Translations under genes and position numbers: made by a program
The notes under the pieces: model-generated
The model's input: only the letters and a program-made list of their open reading frames with translations
What the model was told of the DNA's origin: nothing
Database searches by the model: none
From: Salvator merianae
Lineage: Eukaryota; Chordata; Lepidosauria; Squamata; Teiidae
Length of the DNA: 64,000 nucleotides
Direction: 5' to 3'
NCBI GenBank assembly: GCA_003586115.2
Contig: QVOM02000073.1
Span: 29,401,298-29,465,297 of the forward strand
In this document: positions 21,546 to 31,685 of the stretch, piece by piece
How positions within the stretch are numbered: position 1 is the first letter of the stretch
How the letters are laid out: every line of letters begins with the position of its first letter

Positions 21546-21567
21546 TTTTTTTTTTTGGGGGGGGGGG
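21546..21567. repeat. T11/G11 homopolymer junction
   Basis: Eleven T followed by eleven G. Such a purine/pyrimidine switch is prone to sequencing and assembly error. Confidence 0.85.
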
Positions 21568-21868
21568 CTGACAGTGTGCCACAGCCATTCCTGGGCCTAA
21601 TTCTGGAACCAGCAAAATGGTGCCAGATTCTGAATGCTGAGTGCTCGACTCCAGCCATCTACATGGCAGATGGCAGGAGAAACCCAAGACCAAGGAACAC
21701 TTGGGAAGTCTCCAAGGAAAAGACCTGTACAGCCGGTAAGTTCCCTGAGATCTCATAGAGATCACTCTAGCAAGCAAGCACCATTTTCCCAGGTGGCAGC
21801 TGGCATGGACCAAGTGGATCATGCAGAAACTGCTGGTTTGACCAACGCTTAGTGTTTAAGGCAAGACA

Positions 21869-21930
21869 AGGCAACAACAACAACAACAATAGCAATAACA
21901 ATAATGATAATGATAATAATAATGATGATG

Positions 21931-21985
<55 letters not shown>
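21869..21985. repeat. Compound microsatellite (AAC)n(AAT/GAT)n
   Basis: AAC units pass through mixed AAT, GAT and AGC units into about 19 AAT units. The low-complexity open frames here are artefacts. Confidence 0.95.
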
Positions 21986-21986
<1 letters not shown>

Positions 21987-22014
21987 CCACCAAAAACCAC
22001 AAACCACAAACATT

Positions 22015-22207
22015 ACTGCTTCCAGGGTGGAGAGACATGCAGGTTGCCTCTAAAGACCATTTCCAGGGAACTGGGAGCAGGTGAAGATTTTGCCTTTATA
22101 TTCTGCTTGGGAATGCCCAGAAGCAGCTGGTGGGCCACTGTGTGAGACAGGATGCTGGATTAGATGGGCTGCAGCCTGATCCCACAGGGCTCCTCTTATG
22201 TTCTTAC
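22015..22207 (+). mobile_element. CR1-type LINE or SINE 3' end
   Basis: It reads through CATTTCCAGGGAACTGGGAG, a TTTTGCCTTTATATTCTGCT block, GGTGGGCCACTGTGTGAGAC and the terminus GGATTAGATGGGCTGCAGCC ... CTCTTATGTTCTTA. The first three blocks occur in the same order in antisense downstream of the CR1-type LINE at 51.95-52.08 kb, so this is the 3' UTR of that family or a SINE that shares it. Confidence 0.6.
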
Positions 22208-23582
22208 AGATATGCTTAAAAAATTTCAGGCCATGATGCAGGTAACACAGTCTGTAATGACCTCTTCTACACACTACTACGTTTTCAGGAACCCTGCCCT
22301 TGGTTCCACCTAGTCAGCTTACTAGAAGGGCTCTTGAACATGGAACAGGTGGAAATTGTAGATGTTTCCACACTTGTGGAGGCTGGAGGGTCCAACTAGC
22401 CTGTAACAAGGCTTTCTACACTTGTATGGTCTGTTTTGGGACAGGCCCTGAGCTTCCCTGGGCCATTCCAAAGCTTGAATGAGATTCAGAGCATGCTGTG
22501 AGGTCTACAACACCCAGGAACAAATGTTTCTGTACTTGGAGCCCTAGAGGACCCATTTTGGTGGCACAATTTGGTGTGCTGCTGAATTGGGTACCTCTGC
22601 TAAACTAGTGCACAGAGGTGTGCATCCTTCTGCATGCCTCCCTAGGTCAGTCTAGATTCCCATGGACTGCTTATAGATCTGTTAAAACAGATCTACTGGT
22701 ATCGTGGTCCATTTGGTTGCCTAGATTGAGCTACACTGCTTCCAATGTGGATGCAGAATGCTAGCAAGGGGCATGGTCTCTCTAGTCTGCACCACGGTGC
22801 AGAGGAGAGAAATGCAGAAGAGGGCTAAACCTTACACTATAATTAGATGCTGATAAATGTGGAAAAGGTCTGTAACTCCTCTGTTGGATGTGATGAGTTC
22901 CAAGAAGAGAACTGTGTACATTCCCAATGCCCTGGGAATATGTTACATTGGACACATCTTTTTAGAAGTTGGGTACGTATTTGTTCTCTAAAATATTATA
23001 GTCCATATTCACAACATGGTATGTGAAAAAGGACATTCCTGGCATAGCCAAGATTGAAAATCAAACTTTATAAAAATGTAGCATGAGATGTAACATGAAA
23101 TACTTTGTGAACCTCTGGTTTTCCTTTATCTGTCTATACACAAAGGAAAGTGTTTGCCTCCCATTGTTATAAGGACATGTGCCAATCAGAAAGTGTTATT
23201 CCAATTTATTGCAAATTGGTGCAAGAGGAGGTTAAGTAGAGTTTTTATTTTTATTTTTTTTTAAATCATTCTGTCTTAAGCACAGTAAAAGAAATCCATT
23301 ATTATAGACATATATCTAGCACACTACATCACAAACTGTCTTCCTGAAGTGTCTATCAGATGAACTTGCTTGGCTGTGAAAATGTTCTGTTTCTAGAGTT
23401 CAAGGAAGGAAATGGTAAAGCTTCAAATGACAACATGTCATGGTTTTAAGCTTATTTGTGTTCCTTCCAGAGGACTTTGCTTTCCCAGTTAACATTAAAA
23501 TAGAAAATTATGCACTTTATGTAGTATTTAAATGAAGGTTCTACTAAGCCACATGCATTTGATTTATAATCATTTTATTTAA
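22208..23582. other. Unassigned non-coding sequence
   Basis: No gene is recognised. A stretch near 22,260-22,400 (CTCTTCTACACACTACTACG ... CCACACTTGTGGAGGC) looks like degraded MITE ends but cannot be delimited. Confidence 0.45.
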
Positions 23583-23590
23583 GTCCACTG

Positions 23591-24193
23591 TAGGGATGTG
23601 CACAAAGTTTCGTCCCTATTGAATTTCGTGCGAAAATGGCGTTTCCTCCACCTTCGCATGAAATCCGAAAGGAAAGAGGGGCAGCGAATGCGAATGGCGA
23701 AGGTCCCGGCGACTTTCGCTGTACTTCGAGACCTTCGCCATTTGCCGAAAGCGCCCTCTTTTTTGGCCGCTTCACAGCCTTAAAGAGGTTGCCCGATCGG
23801 AAATGGTGAAAAATCAATGTGAAGGGAAGACCTTCGCTGATCGTTAAAGTTAAGCGCTGCCTGTCGGTCTTCCCTTCGCATTGATTTTTCTCCGTTTCCA
23901 ATCACTCTCTCATTCCCCCTCTTCTTTCTGTGTGCGCGTGTGAGTGACAGAAGATGGGGAATGAGAGAGCAATCGGAAACGGAGAAAAATCAATGTGAAG
24001 GGAAGACCTTCGCCGACCGCTAAAGTTAAGTGCTGCCTCTGTGACAGGCTGTGCCTCCGGTCACTGCGAAGACTTTTGCAGCGAAAACGAAAGGCTTCCT
24101 TTTCGTGCCTCTAGTTTTCGCGCGAAAACGAAGCTCTGTTGCTTTGCCTTGCTGCGAAGCGAAAGGCGGAAAATGCCTTCGTGCACATCCCTA
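23591..24193. mobile_element. hAT-type non-autonomous element, family D copy 1 (603 bp)
   Basis: Termini are TAGGGATGTGCACAAAG (left) and the inverse of CTTCGTGCACATCCCTA (right), one mismatch over 17 bp. An exact 8-bp TSD, GTCCACTG, flanks it at 23,583-23,590 and 24,194-24,201; 8-bp duplications with YAGGG-like ends are diagnostic of hAT transposons. The interior is CpG-rich compared with the flanks and holds facing copies of GAAGGGAAGACCTTCGC-type sequence with two copies of GCTAAAGTTAAG-like sequence. No transposase. Its subterminal 60 bp match those of the 53.5-kb element in opposite orientation. Confidence 0.92.
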
Positions 24194-24201
24194 GTCCACT
24201 G

Positions 24202-24925
24202 TGAATAAAAACTCTCTCTTTGGTACAAATATAATGTCTTTAATAGTCAATGCTGTTAAAGGTTTTATTTATTTTATTTCTCTATCTCCTTAAGGGCCCC
24301 TACTTGACCTCTTGGCTTACACTAGTTTCCTTTTTTAACTGCACCTGTCACAAGAAAATATCCTTTTATTTTCTTGTATTAATTACTTCTAGCTAGCCAT
24401 GAATTATATTAGAGAACTAGAACATTTCTTCAGCATTTCTAAGGCCGCCTAAGAGTTCTTGATAATTTTTCATCAATTAGTAGAAAGTTCTAACTGGATC
24501 AATTGTTTCCCCTTCTTGGGGTTGCCTTATGGAATTCAGAAAAAAATTCCAATGTCTTTTACAGCTACATAGAAGAGGAAATGTCTGTAGTTGTCACTTG
24601 CATTGCAAGATTCACTTGCTGAAATTCCTATCTGACACCTATTATTATGATATTCCTATTAAAACCTGACATGGTTATGGCAACCACAAACCTTCACTAA
24701 GTCCATCAGTAGTAGAAGAAAGGGAGAGGTATTTAACTAAACTAGGATTGCAGTCCACTCGCGAAATCAAATGTGTACCACAGAAAACTCCTGTATTTGA
24801 TATTCTCCAAACCACTTTTCCTGTGGCATGGAATATTATCCCTGAAATGCAAATCAGCTTTGAATTTCCTGCACAAACACATGGTCACCACCCCTAAAAA
24901 ACAAATCCTTCTCACTACTTACGTA
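24202..24925. other. Unassigned non-coding sequence
   Basis: No recognisable gene or repeat. Confidence 0.45.
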
Positions 24926-25005
24926 GGACCTGTTTGCACTTTTCACCATAGAATGGGCTAATTGGCTAATTAGCTAATTAGCGCATTCTAAGGTGGAATA
25001 GACCC
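24926..25005. mobile_element. Tiny foldback MITE (about 80 bp)
   Basis: The left half GGACCTGTTTGCACTTTTCA...GAATGGGCTAATT is mirrored by CTAATTAGCGCATTCTAAGGTGGAATAGACC, with a gap of about 9 bp in the right arm; the two arms are almost contiguous. The same terminus occurs inverted at 59,125-59,163, so this is an extreme deletion derivative of that family. Confidence 0.7.
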
Positions 25006-26100
25006 CATCATGCAGGCACTGTCTGCTGTCACTGTCAGATAAAATAATTGAGTTGCTTACTTGTTGTCTGCAGGCATTAATGGCCTGGATGTGGAGCAGT
25101 ACAGTGGAACTGAATCCACATAAGATGGAATCACTGTGTGTCATGGGGTCTTGAGTCCAGGACTTGAGTTCTGACTCAGAAGGGAAACAGAGATAGAATT
25201 GGGTGTCATCAACACACTGATGACAGCCCACTTCAAATCTCCTGATGACATCTCCTAGTGGCTTCATATAGATCTTAAACAACATAGGATACAAAACTAA
25301 TCCTTAAGGAACTCCACAAGAGAACTCCCAAACCATTCCCCATGGCTACTTTTTTGAGTCTACCTCAGAGATAGGCAGAAAACCACTGTAGAACAGTACC
25401 TCTAATTCCCAATCCTCAAAGTTACTCCAACAAGATACCATAGTTGATGGTATCAAAATCCACTGAGAGATCAAGGAGAATCAACACGGTCACAATGCCC
25501 CTGTCTCTCTCTCAATAGAGGTCATCCAGCAGGGTGACCAAGGCAATCTCAGTACTATAACTACTCCTGAAGCCAGATAATTCTTTACCCCAAGCATGTC
25601 TACAATTAGGTAGCCACCACTATCTCCAAAACCTTGCCACAAAAGGGGATTTTAGCAACTGGGCAAAAGTTGTTTGATACCATAGAATCCAGGGAGGACC
25701 TCTTATGGAGAGGACATATCATAGCTTCCTTATGTGCTGCTGGCCATTTCCCCTCTTGCAATGAGGAATTTGTCACTTTCTGGATCCATCCAACCATGTC
25801 CCCTTGGCTAGCTTTAATCAGCCATGATGAACAATGAGATCAAGGAGACAATCATGAGATCAAGGAGACAACCATGATGAATGAACCCCTGCAAGCATTT
25901 TGTCCACTTTCTCACACCACAATAATTGAAACTGATTCAAAATAACAGGACCAGATGGGTGCTTCAGATACCTCCACTAAACCACTTCCTACTGTGTAAT
26001 CCACTTCCATGTAAATCTGAGAAACTTGACTTCAAAAGTGTCTTACATATTTATCACAGAGAGTCTCTGAAGATGACATAAATGGATCCTTGGAGCTGAA
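25006..26100 (-). mobile_element. L2-type LINE fragment (antisense)
   Basis: Minus-strand sequence parallels L2 RT from about 25,930 down to 25,010, with numerous stops. Near 25,840-25,880 the phrase ATGAGATCAAGGAGACAA is repeated in tandem. No 3' tail is present, so it is an internal fragment. Confidence 0.75.
25020..25800 (-). pseudogene. L2 reverse transcriptase fragment
   Basis: Recognisable pieces in element order are VGWIQKVTNSSLQEG, CPLHKRSSLDS and IPFCGKVLEIVVA (25,797-25,606), a VLILLDLSVDFDTINYGIL-like stretch near 25,440-25,500, and FKIYMKPLGDVIRRFEVGCH with CVDDTQFYL (25,294-25,170), where the catalytic YADD has become CVDD. Several frameshifts and stops separate them. Confidence 0.75.
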
Positions 26101-28211
26101 TAAAAAAAAGGCCTTTAACTCCCAACTTTGATTTGCAGATTACTTGATGCTACAGTACCCGAAAATGAAGACAGGAGATTTCAATATGGTTGAAATCCAT
26201 CATTTTTATTAATCATAGTTTTAAATGTGGGCATTTCCTTAGGATGTCCCTAGACGATCCCTAGACCAGACTGCCTAGGTTAACATTTCAGTCATCTGGT
26301 TTGAGATTTTTTAAAAAATTTATTTGTGGTGAAGATGAAATGAAATTGAGTCCTCCATACTATCTAATATCCAGGGAAATAAAGTTCTTGTCTTTGAAAA
26401 ACCTGGCCTTTCCAGCCCCATCCACCACGTGGAAAGAACTGAAAAGGAGATGCACTTCTATGCAATGATAACTGTGAAGAAATTGTGCACTTGGAATGTC
26501 CATGTTTCTCCAAAGGCCAAGAACATCAAGAGTTCATGCTGCTGGCACTAATAACCAATAGTATTTCTCAGTGAACACTTTTGCTTGAACCTAAAACACG
26601 GATGTCACTACTCCCATCAGTAGTAATGATTATAGTCCAGATCAAGCTTAACATAACTATATCTATGACAGTGTGCTTATTATGCCACCCTCAGAAATAA
26701 GTATCACTTAGACATGTGCAGAAGCCTGAAAACTGGGACATGATTTGCATCTCCAAGGTAGTGCAGCATAGAGGTGCCCTGCCACCTCATTGAGGTAGTT
26801 AGCTGGCCAGCTGGCTCAGCCTCTGTTCAACTGTCCTCTTTTGCTCATGCTGCCACCTTCCCATTCAGCTCACACTTGCTGGCCAAGCTGCACCACTTCT
26901 TTCCCTCTTCAACATTTGCCACCTTCAACCCAAACCTACCTGCTGATCCACACACTGCTGTGTTCTTAAATGTTGTTACGGAGTGCTTGACTTTTTTCAT
27001 TGGGACCACAGGTCTGCAGCCTAAAATCTGTAAAAAAGACTTTGCAGCTGACTTTTTTTTTTTTTCATGGCAATGGTTGTTATATTGCAATGTTCTTAAA
27101 AGAAGACAGAGAAGACCAGTGACCAACCTAACTGAGATTCAGAACATATAATATCTTGTTAAAACAAAGCAAAACAAAACACTACCTTGCAAAGTGTTAC
27201 AAAACTGCTTATTGAGAGTTCTTCTGGTGCAGGAGGAAAAAACTATGTAGATATGCTTGTGGCTATACAGAGGTAGAAGAAAGTTTTCTGCATGTACTGT
27301 GTTGAGCTAAATTTTGAGTTAAAATAAAAGCTGCTGCCAGCCTGTATATAGAGTATATAGTCAGGTCAACAATTCTGTTTATGTCACTTAAACAGCATTA
27401 GTTTTAACTGATAATATTGAAACAAGTTCTTTTGATATGGTCGAAAAACTAATCAATAAACTGGCATTTACATTTACATTTGAAACAAGTTCAGTTTTAG
27501 GCAGCATGAGACTAAAAATGATTCAAACTGTCATTTTAGTTTAATTTAGCAATATATTTGCTATATATATGCAATATATATGAAACAGTTTCCCCCCTAT
27601 GGTATGCCAGCCACTTTCACTTCATATGATCAGGAAATCAGTAAAATTACTTCTATTCACCCTGGTCTTTCAGCTGAAGAAACAGCTTCCCTCCCCTCTT
27701 TCAGGCATCGTTATTGTTTTTAGCATATTCATTTTACTATTTTGTTTTCTGTTATTACAACCTGCTCCAAGTCCTTCAGGTACAGGAAGGAATAAAAAAT
27801 GCAAAGAAATAAAGAGCTGTTCTACTGCATCTGTAAATAACTGAAGGGAGGTAGAGTAGCCAGAATTTTCTGTGACATTTTCTAACTTTAAAAAAAAACA
27901 AACCCAAATCACCTATCTTAAAAATATGAAGAAGGCTGCAATATTTCCAGCACCATTAGCCACTCAAAATGGTATAGAAGTGTTTGTGGAGCAAATCCAG
28001 AGAATACATAGGAAGACACTTTCTGTGTCAATAAAGCCTCTTCAGTATCTTACATTTAACAGTGGCCAATTTATTTCCAGCTGCTCAGAACCCCCTGATG
28101 TTTGGTTGTACAATTCTAAAAAGGAAATTGATAGTGCTGGTCATTATCTCTCTCTTACACACACAGTCACACACAAACACATGGATGGAGAAAAAAAAAA
28201 GGAAACTATAG
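26101..28211. other. Unassigned non-coding sequence
   Basis: No gene is recognised in about 2.1 kb. The 125-codon frame at 26,774-27,151 has no domain, no splice context and a low-complexity end. TAGACATGTGCAGAAG at 26,713 resembles a hAT-type terminus (compare family D) but no partner end is visible. A TATA-rich patch lies near 27,550-27,580. Confidence 0.5.
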
Positions 28212-28227
28212 GCATGCATACACACAA

Positions 28228-28261
<34 letters not shown>
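28212..28261. repeat. (CA)n microsatellite
   Basis: About 16 CA units after an interrupted CA-rich lead-in starting near 28,156. Confidence 0.9.
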
Positions 28262-28263
<2 letters not shown>

Positions 28264-28979
28264 GGTTTTAGTCTAAAATGACTCAGTGAGTGAAATAGTA
28301 GTAATGTTCTTTAAAAGCACTTTAAGGAATGATATTACATTAATGATTCAGGCATGTGTAGGAAAGGAGGAGAATTGGGAATGTGACATACAGAGGAGAA
28401 ATCTGATTTCCTAAGGGGAATCCTTCAATATTTTCAGCATCACTACCACAGTTTGTCAGTTACTGTGAATTAAAAATAATTGAAGTGTTTCTTGAGTACA
28501 CACAGTTTGTTTGATCTTTTCTGTGTGGCAGCACTAATGCTAGTCATGTTTTCACTGGCATTATTAATGTGAGAAAAAAAAAATGAAGGGAATAACTCCT
28601 ACAAAACCAAATCCTTTTTATTAATTCATGTTTTAGAAAATTTCCAACAGATTGCACAAAAAGACATATTGCTACTGATACAACATCCAGAATACATTTT
28701 TGATGTAACTTCTTATGATGCTGACTTCACTATCAGCATTATTTTAAATATAATTCTATAAACTTTGGGCTTACACCAATGTAAACGGAAGTGCACTCAT
28801 TTTAACCAGAGAGTTAGCAAGCCCTTCTTTTTCTTCTGAGTGTAATTTTTCTAACACTCTTGATGCAGATAGGCTTTACTCAAGAAAGGAGCTACCAAGC
28901 CATTGAAAATTTACTCTCAAGATGCTTCTGAGGCAATAACAAAAGAAAAAAAGCACTAAGATGGGTTCAGCTTCTAGGA
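28262..28979. other. Unassigned non-coding sequence
   Basis: No recognisable gene or repeat. Confidence 0.45.
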
Positions 28980-29190
28980 GCTATTTATTTGTTTGTTCAC
29001 TCATTCATTTTATTCAGTTTATTTAAATGCTGCTCTTAAGCTTAAAAAGACTCTCAGAGCTGCTTACAATATATAATGTTAGAGAAGTTGTTGCCCTTAG
29101 ACTTACAATCTAAAAAGATACAATACACAAGGAAAAATGGACTTGGAGGGAATGGGGGAACTTAGTAGCAGAGTTGACCCCTTTTTGCAT
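28980..29190 (-). mobile_element. L2-type LINE 3' UTR/tail (antisense)
   Basis: On the minus strand the order is a TTGTAAGCAGCTCTGAGAGT box, an AAGAGCAGCATTTAAATAAA box and an AAATAAAT tail, as in squamate L2-like tails. The 5' side includes a TTAGATTGTAAGTCTAAGGG stretch. No coding part remains. Confidence 0.55.
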
Positions 29191-29909
29191 GGACTCTTAA
29201 TTAGGATTAAGGATCTGTGTACGTATCCAGACCTCATAGATCTGCATATCTGCTCTGTCTGCTTTAGACAAAGCATGATCCTGATCAGGGAGACCTTAAT
29301 CAGAATCACTCTTTAAACAAGTCTACAGTGGGACCAGCAGCCCTTATCCAGAACACCAGTGGCATGCAGAAGATATGCCTCCCATGTTCAGGACTAAAGG
29401 GGATATGGTTCAGTGGTGTGCCATAGAGCACGACTGAAATGCATCCCCCAGAGACCTCAAAGCTAGGAACTTTTGTTCCTAGCCCTCATAGGCATAGGAG
29501 TGTGGCCACGAAGCTCACATAAGCTTTGATACTGCAGTGTAGGCTGGTATTGACTAACACGGTTGTGTTAATGGCACTGATCCTGCACATGACTTCCCCT
29601 GGCCAGAATCAGTGGGCGTGGCTAATCCAGACCCACTATTCCAAATAAAGGCAGGTAAACACAGAAAGGACCTAGGGCTATTGCAGGGCAGATAGAAAGA
29701 CCCTAAAATGTTGCCCTATCTCCTTCCTGCAGCCAGGTGATGGAGCGGCCGCCTGGATGGCAGCTGAGGAGAGAACCTAGTATTGATGGTCTGCTGTAGG
29801 ACAGATGGAGGAACTCCACAGCAATGTTCTGTCTTCCTTCTGCAGCTCAGTTATCATTTATTCTGCTCTAAAACAGGCCCTTACCATGGCATAACACACT
29901 GGCCCTTTC
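29191..29909. other. Unassigned non-coding sequence
   Basis: No gene is recognised. GGAACTTTTGTTCCTAGCC near 29,467 belongs to the loose group of MITE-interior phrases seen also near 11.2 and 44.2 kb. Confidence 0.4.
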
Positions 29910-30081
29910 TGCACTTGGTCATATTCCAGCTTATATCTCAGAATAGGGACCTGCCATCTGCATGCTAGTGCAGACTGTGGTAGACCCTGGGCAAGACCTT
30001 TCATAGTTTGCACTAGCATGTGCACAGCAGGTCCCTATTCTGGGATATAATTGACAAAAAGGCCAAGCGCAGAAAGGACCA
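29910..30081. mobile_element. MITE family B, copy 2 (172 bp)
   Basis: Termini TGGCCCTTTCTGCACTTGGT and the inverse of GGCCAAGCGCAGAAAGGACCA. The interior shares ATCTCAGAATAGGGACCTGC and CATGCTAGTGCAGACTGTGG with copy 3 at 35,396. Its arms face each other as in the other copies. Confidence 0.75.
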
Positions 30082-30558
30082 CTGTGTTTGCTTGTGGGCC
30101 TGTTGCAGCTGTGCATGGAAGGCAAGGAAGCTTTCCATGTGCAGGTGCAGAGTCTTTGCCATGGTGATGGAAGTGGAGCCATCAAACTCTTTCCCTAGAC
30201 TGCCTGAGGTCAAAAGGGCAGCCCTATCTGGCCAATCCAGTTTCCCAATGGAGAAGTAGAGACATAGTCAGACTTTCAACCCCAAAGCATGGCTCAGGCA
30301 TCTGGTGAAAAAGATGGAGTCTTTGTAGACCCTTGTGATGCCTTCACTTCACTCAACTAATCCGAGAAGGTAATGTATTGTATAATTCAGGGAAATTATC
30401 TGGGAGAACACTGGCACCTCTCAAATAATTTTGCTTATGTCTTCGTGATAATCATGATCATGCCATGGGTGAAAAATGGCTTATTTTAACCAAACTGACA
30501 AACAGCACCACCAGAGTTACTGTGTGGCTGACATATCCCCACAAATTCCAGTGACTGA
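30082..30558. other. Unassigned non-coding sequence
   Basis: No recognisable gene or repeat. Confidence 0.4.
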
Positions 30559-30584
30559 AAGGAAAGAGAGAGAGAGAGAGAGAG

Positions 30585-30639
<55 letters not shown>
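30559..30639. repeat. (GA)n(GAAA)n(GA)n polypurine microsatellite
   Basis: About 80 nt of uninterrupted purine: GA units, five to six GAAA units, then GA units again. Long mirror-symmetric polypurine tracts can adopt triplex (H-DNA) structure. Confidence 0.95.
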
Positions 30640-31212
30640 AGGCTTAATACCCTTATTCTCTGAACAATACAAGCTCTTCCAGTGCTGTACTTTTCCTGGC
30701 TGTTATCACAGAAATAGCCCCCCGCCCCCCCAAGCTTTCCCCAGTATATTCAACGTCACACAGGCATCAATCCTACCATGAAGTTGCAGACCAATATATA
30801 TTGTTAAGAGTAAATTTTCTCATAGGAAACTACCAGATATGCATTAAGAGTCCATATTCAGAAAGTAACCCAGCTGGAAATTTTCAGAAGCGCTTTCCAA
30901 ACTATATGGGCCATGTTGTAAATTCTAACAAAAGATTATATCTGTGTGTTGCTACTCTTTCTCATGCATTTTTCTTCTTTCTGTCACCTTTCTTTGCCAG
31001 CAACAATGCCAACCTAAAGTGTAAAGTCACCTTAACTGACTTCAAAGCACTAATTTCAACTGTGTGAAACTTTTTCACTTAATTATTAGATGTGACGGTG
31101 TAGCCTTCTAATAAAACACTGTTTTGTTTGATCATGTGCTTCTGCAGTATATATTTGTGTGCATAAAACTTTGTTTCTATGATTTAAATTAACAGTTTCT
31201 CTTAAGACATTA
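30640..31212. other. Unassigned non-coding sequence
   Basis: Contains a C-rich stretch at 30,718-30,731; otherwise nothing recognisable. Confidence 0.4.
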
Positions 31213-31448
31213 AGGCTATGTTCACACATAGCAAAAAAAAAAAAATGTCTTACAGAGCATGAGCACTCATGTTCTCATCCCATCACCAATCCACTTTTCC
31301 AGCCTAGAATGTTCGGGGGGGTGTGTGGGTGAGGGCAGATTGGCTTGTGAACAATCTCACCTGTAAACATTTTATAAGCCATGTCTAAGCCAACTCAGAG
31401 ATGCTTTAAAAAACAACAAAAAAAAAGCCCTTCATGTGAACAAAGCCT
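31213..31448. mobile_element. MITE family A (about 236 bp)
   Basis: Left end AGGCTATGTTCACACATAGC plus an A-run; right end CATGTGAACAAAGCCT, giving inverted ends of about 14-16 bp with a few mismatches. The interior CATGTTCTCATCCCATCACC ... CAGCCTAGAATGTTC recurs in inverted orientation near 60.95-61.0 kb. No clean TSD was found. Confidence 0.6.
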
Positions 31449-31559
31449 AATACTAAATTAATTTTAAAAGGAATGGAGCATTGATTGGAAAAATCTAAGG
31501 GATCCATCTAGAGTGTTGGAGGTGGTGGTCCTCTACATTCCAGCAGTTGTGAGTAAGGG

Positions 31560-31685
31560 ACATTTGATGTCCTCCCATTCTTCTTGGATCTTTTCCACCT
31601 GGCTGCTCTGAGAAAAGGCTGTTGGACTAGATGGACCATTGGCCATATCCGACAGAGTGTCTCATTTGGTCTTATGTTTCTGTAA
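31560..31685 (+). mobile_element. LINE/SINE 3'-end fragment
   Basis: GGCTGTTGGACTAGATGGAC then CCATTGGCCATATCCGACAG and a TCTTATGTTTCTGTAAT end match, in diverged form, the tail at 22.15-22.2 kb. Confidence 0.5.

Noticed and set aside
21767..22038. Poly-Leu, poly-Tyr and poly-Asn open frames
   Set aside because: They are translations of the AAC/AAT microsatellite.
26774..27151. 125-codon plus-strand open frame
   Set aside because: No recognisable domain, no splice sites or partner exons, and a low-complexity Phe run from a poly(T) stretch.
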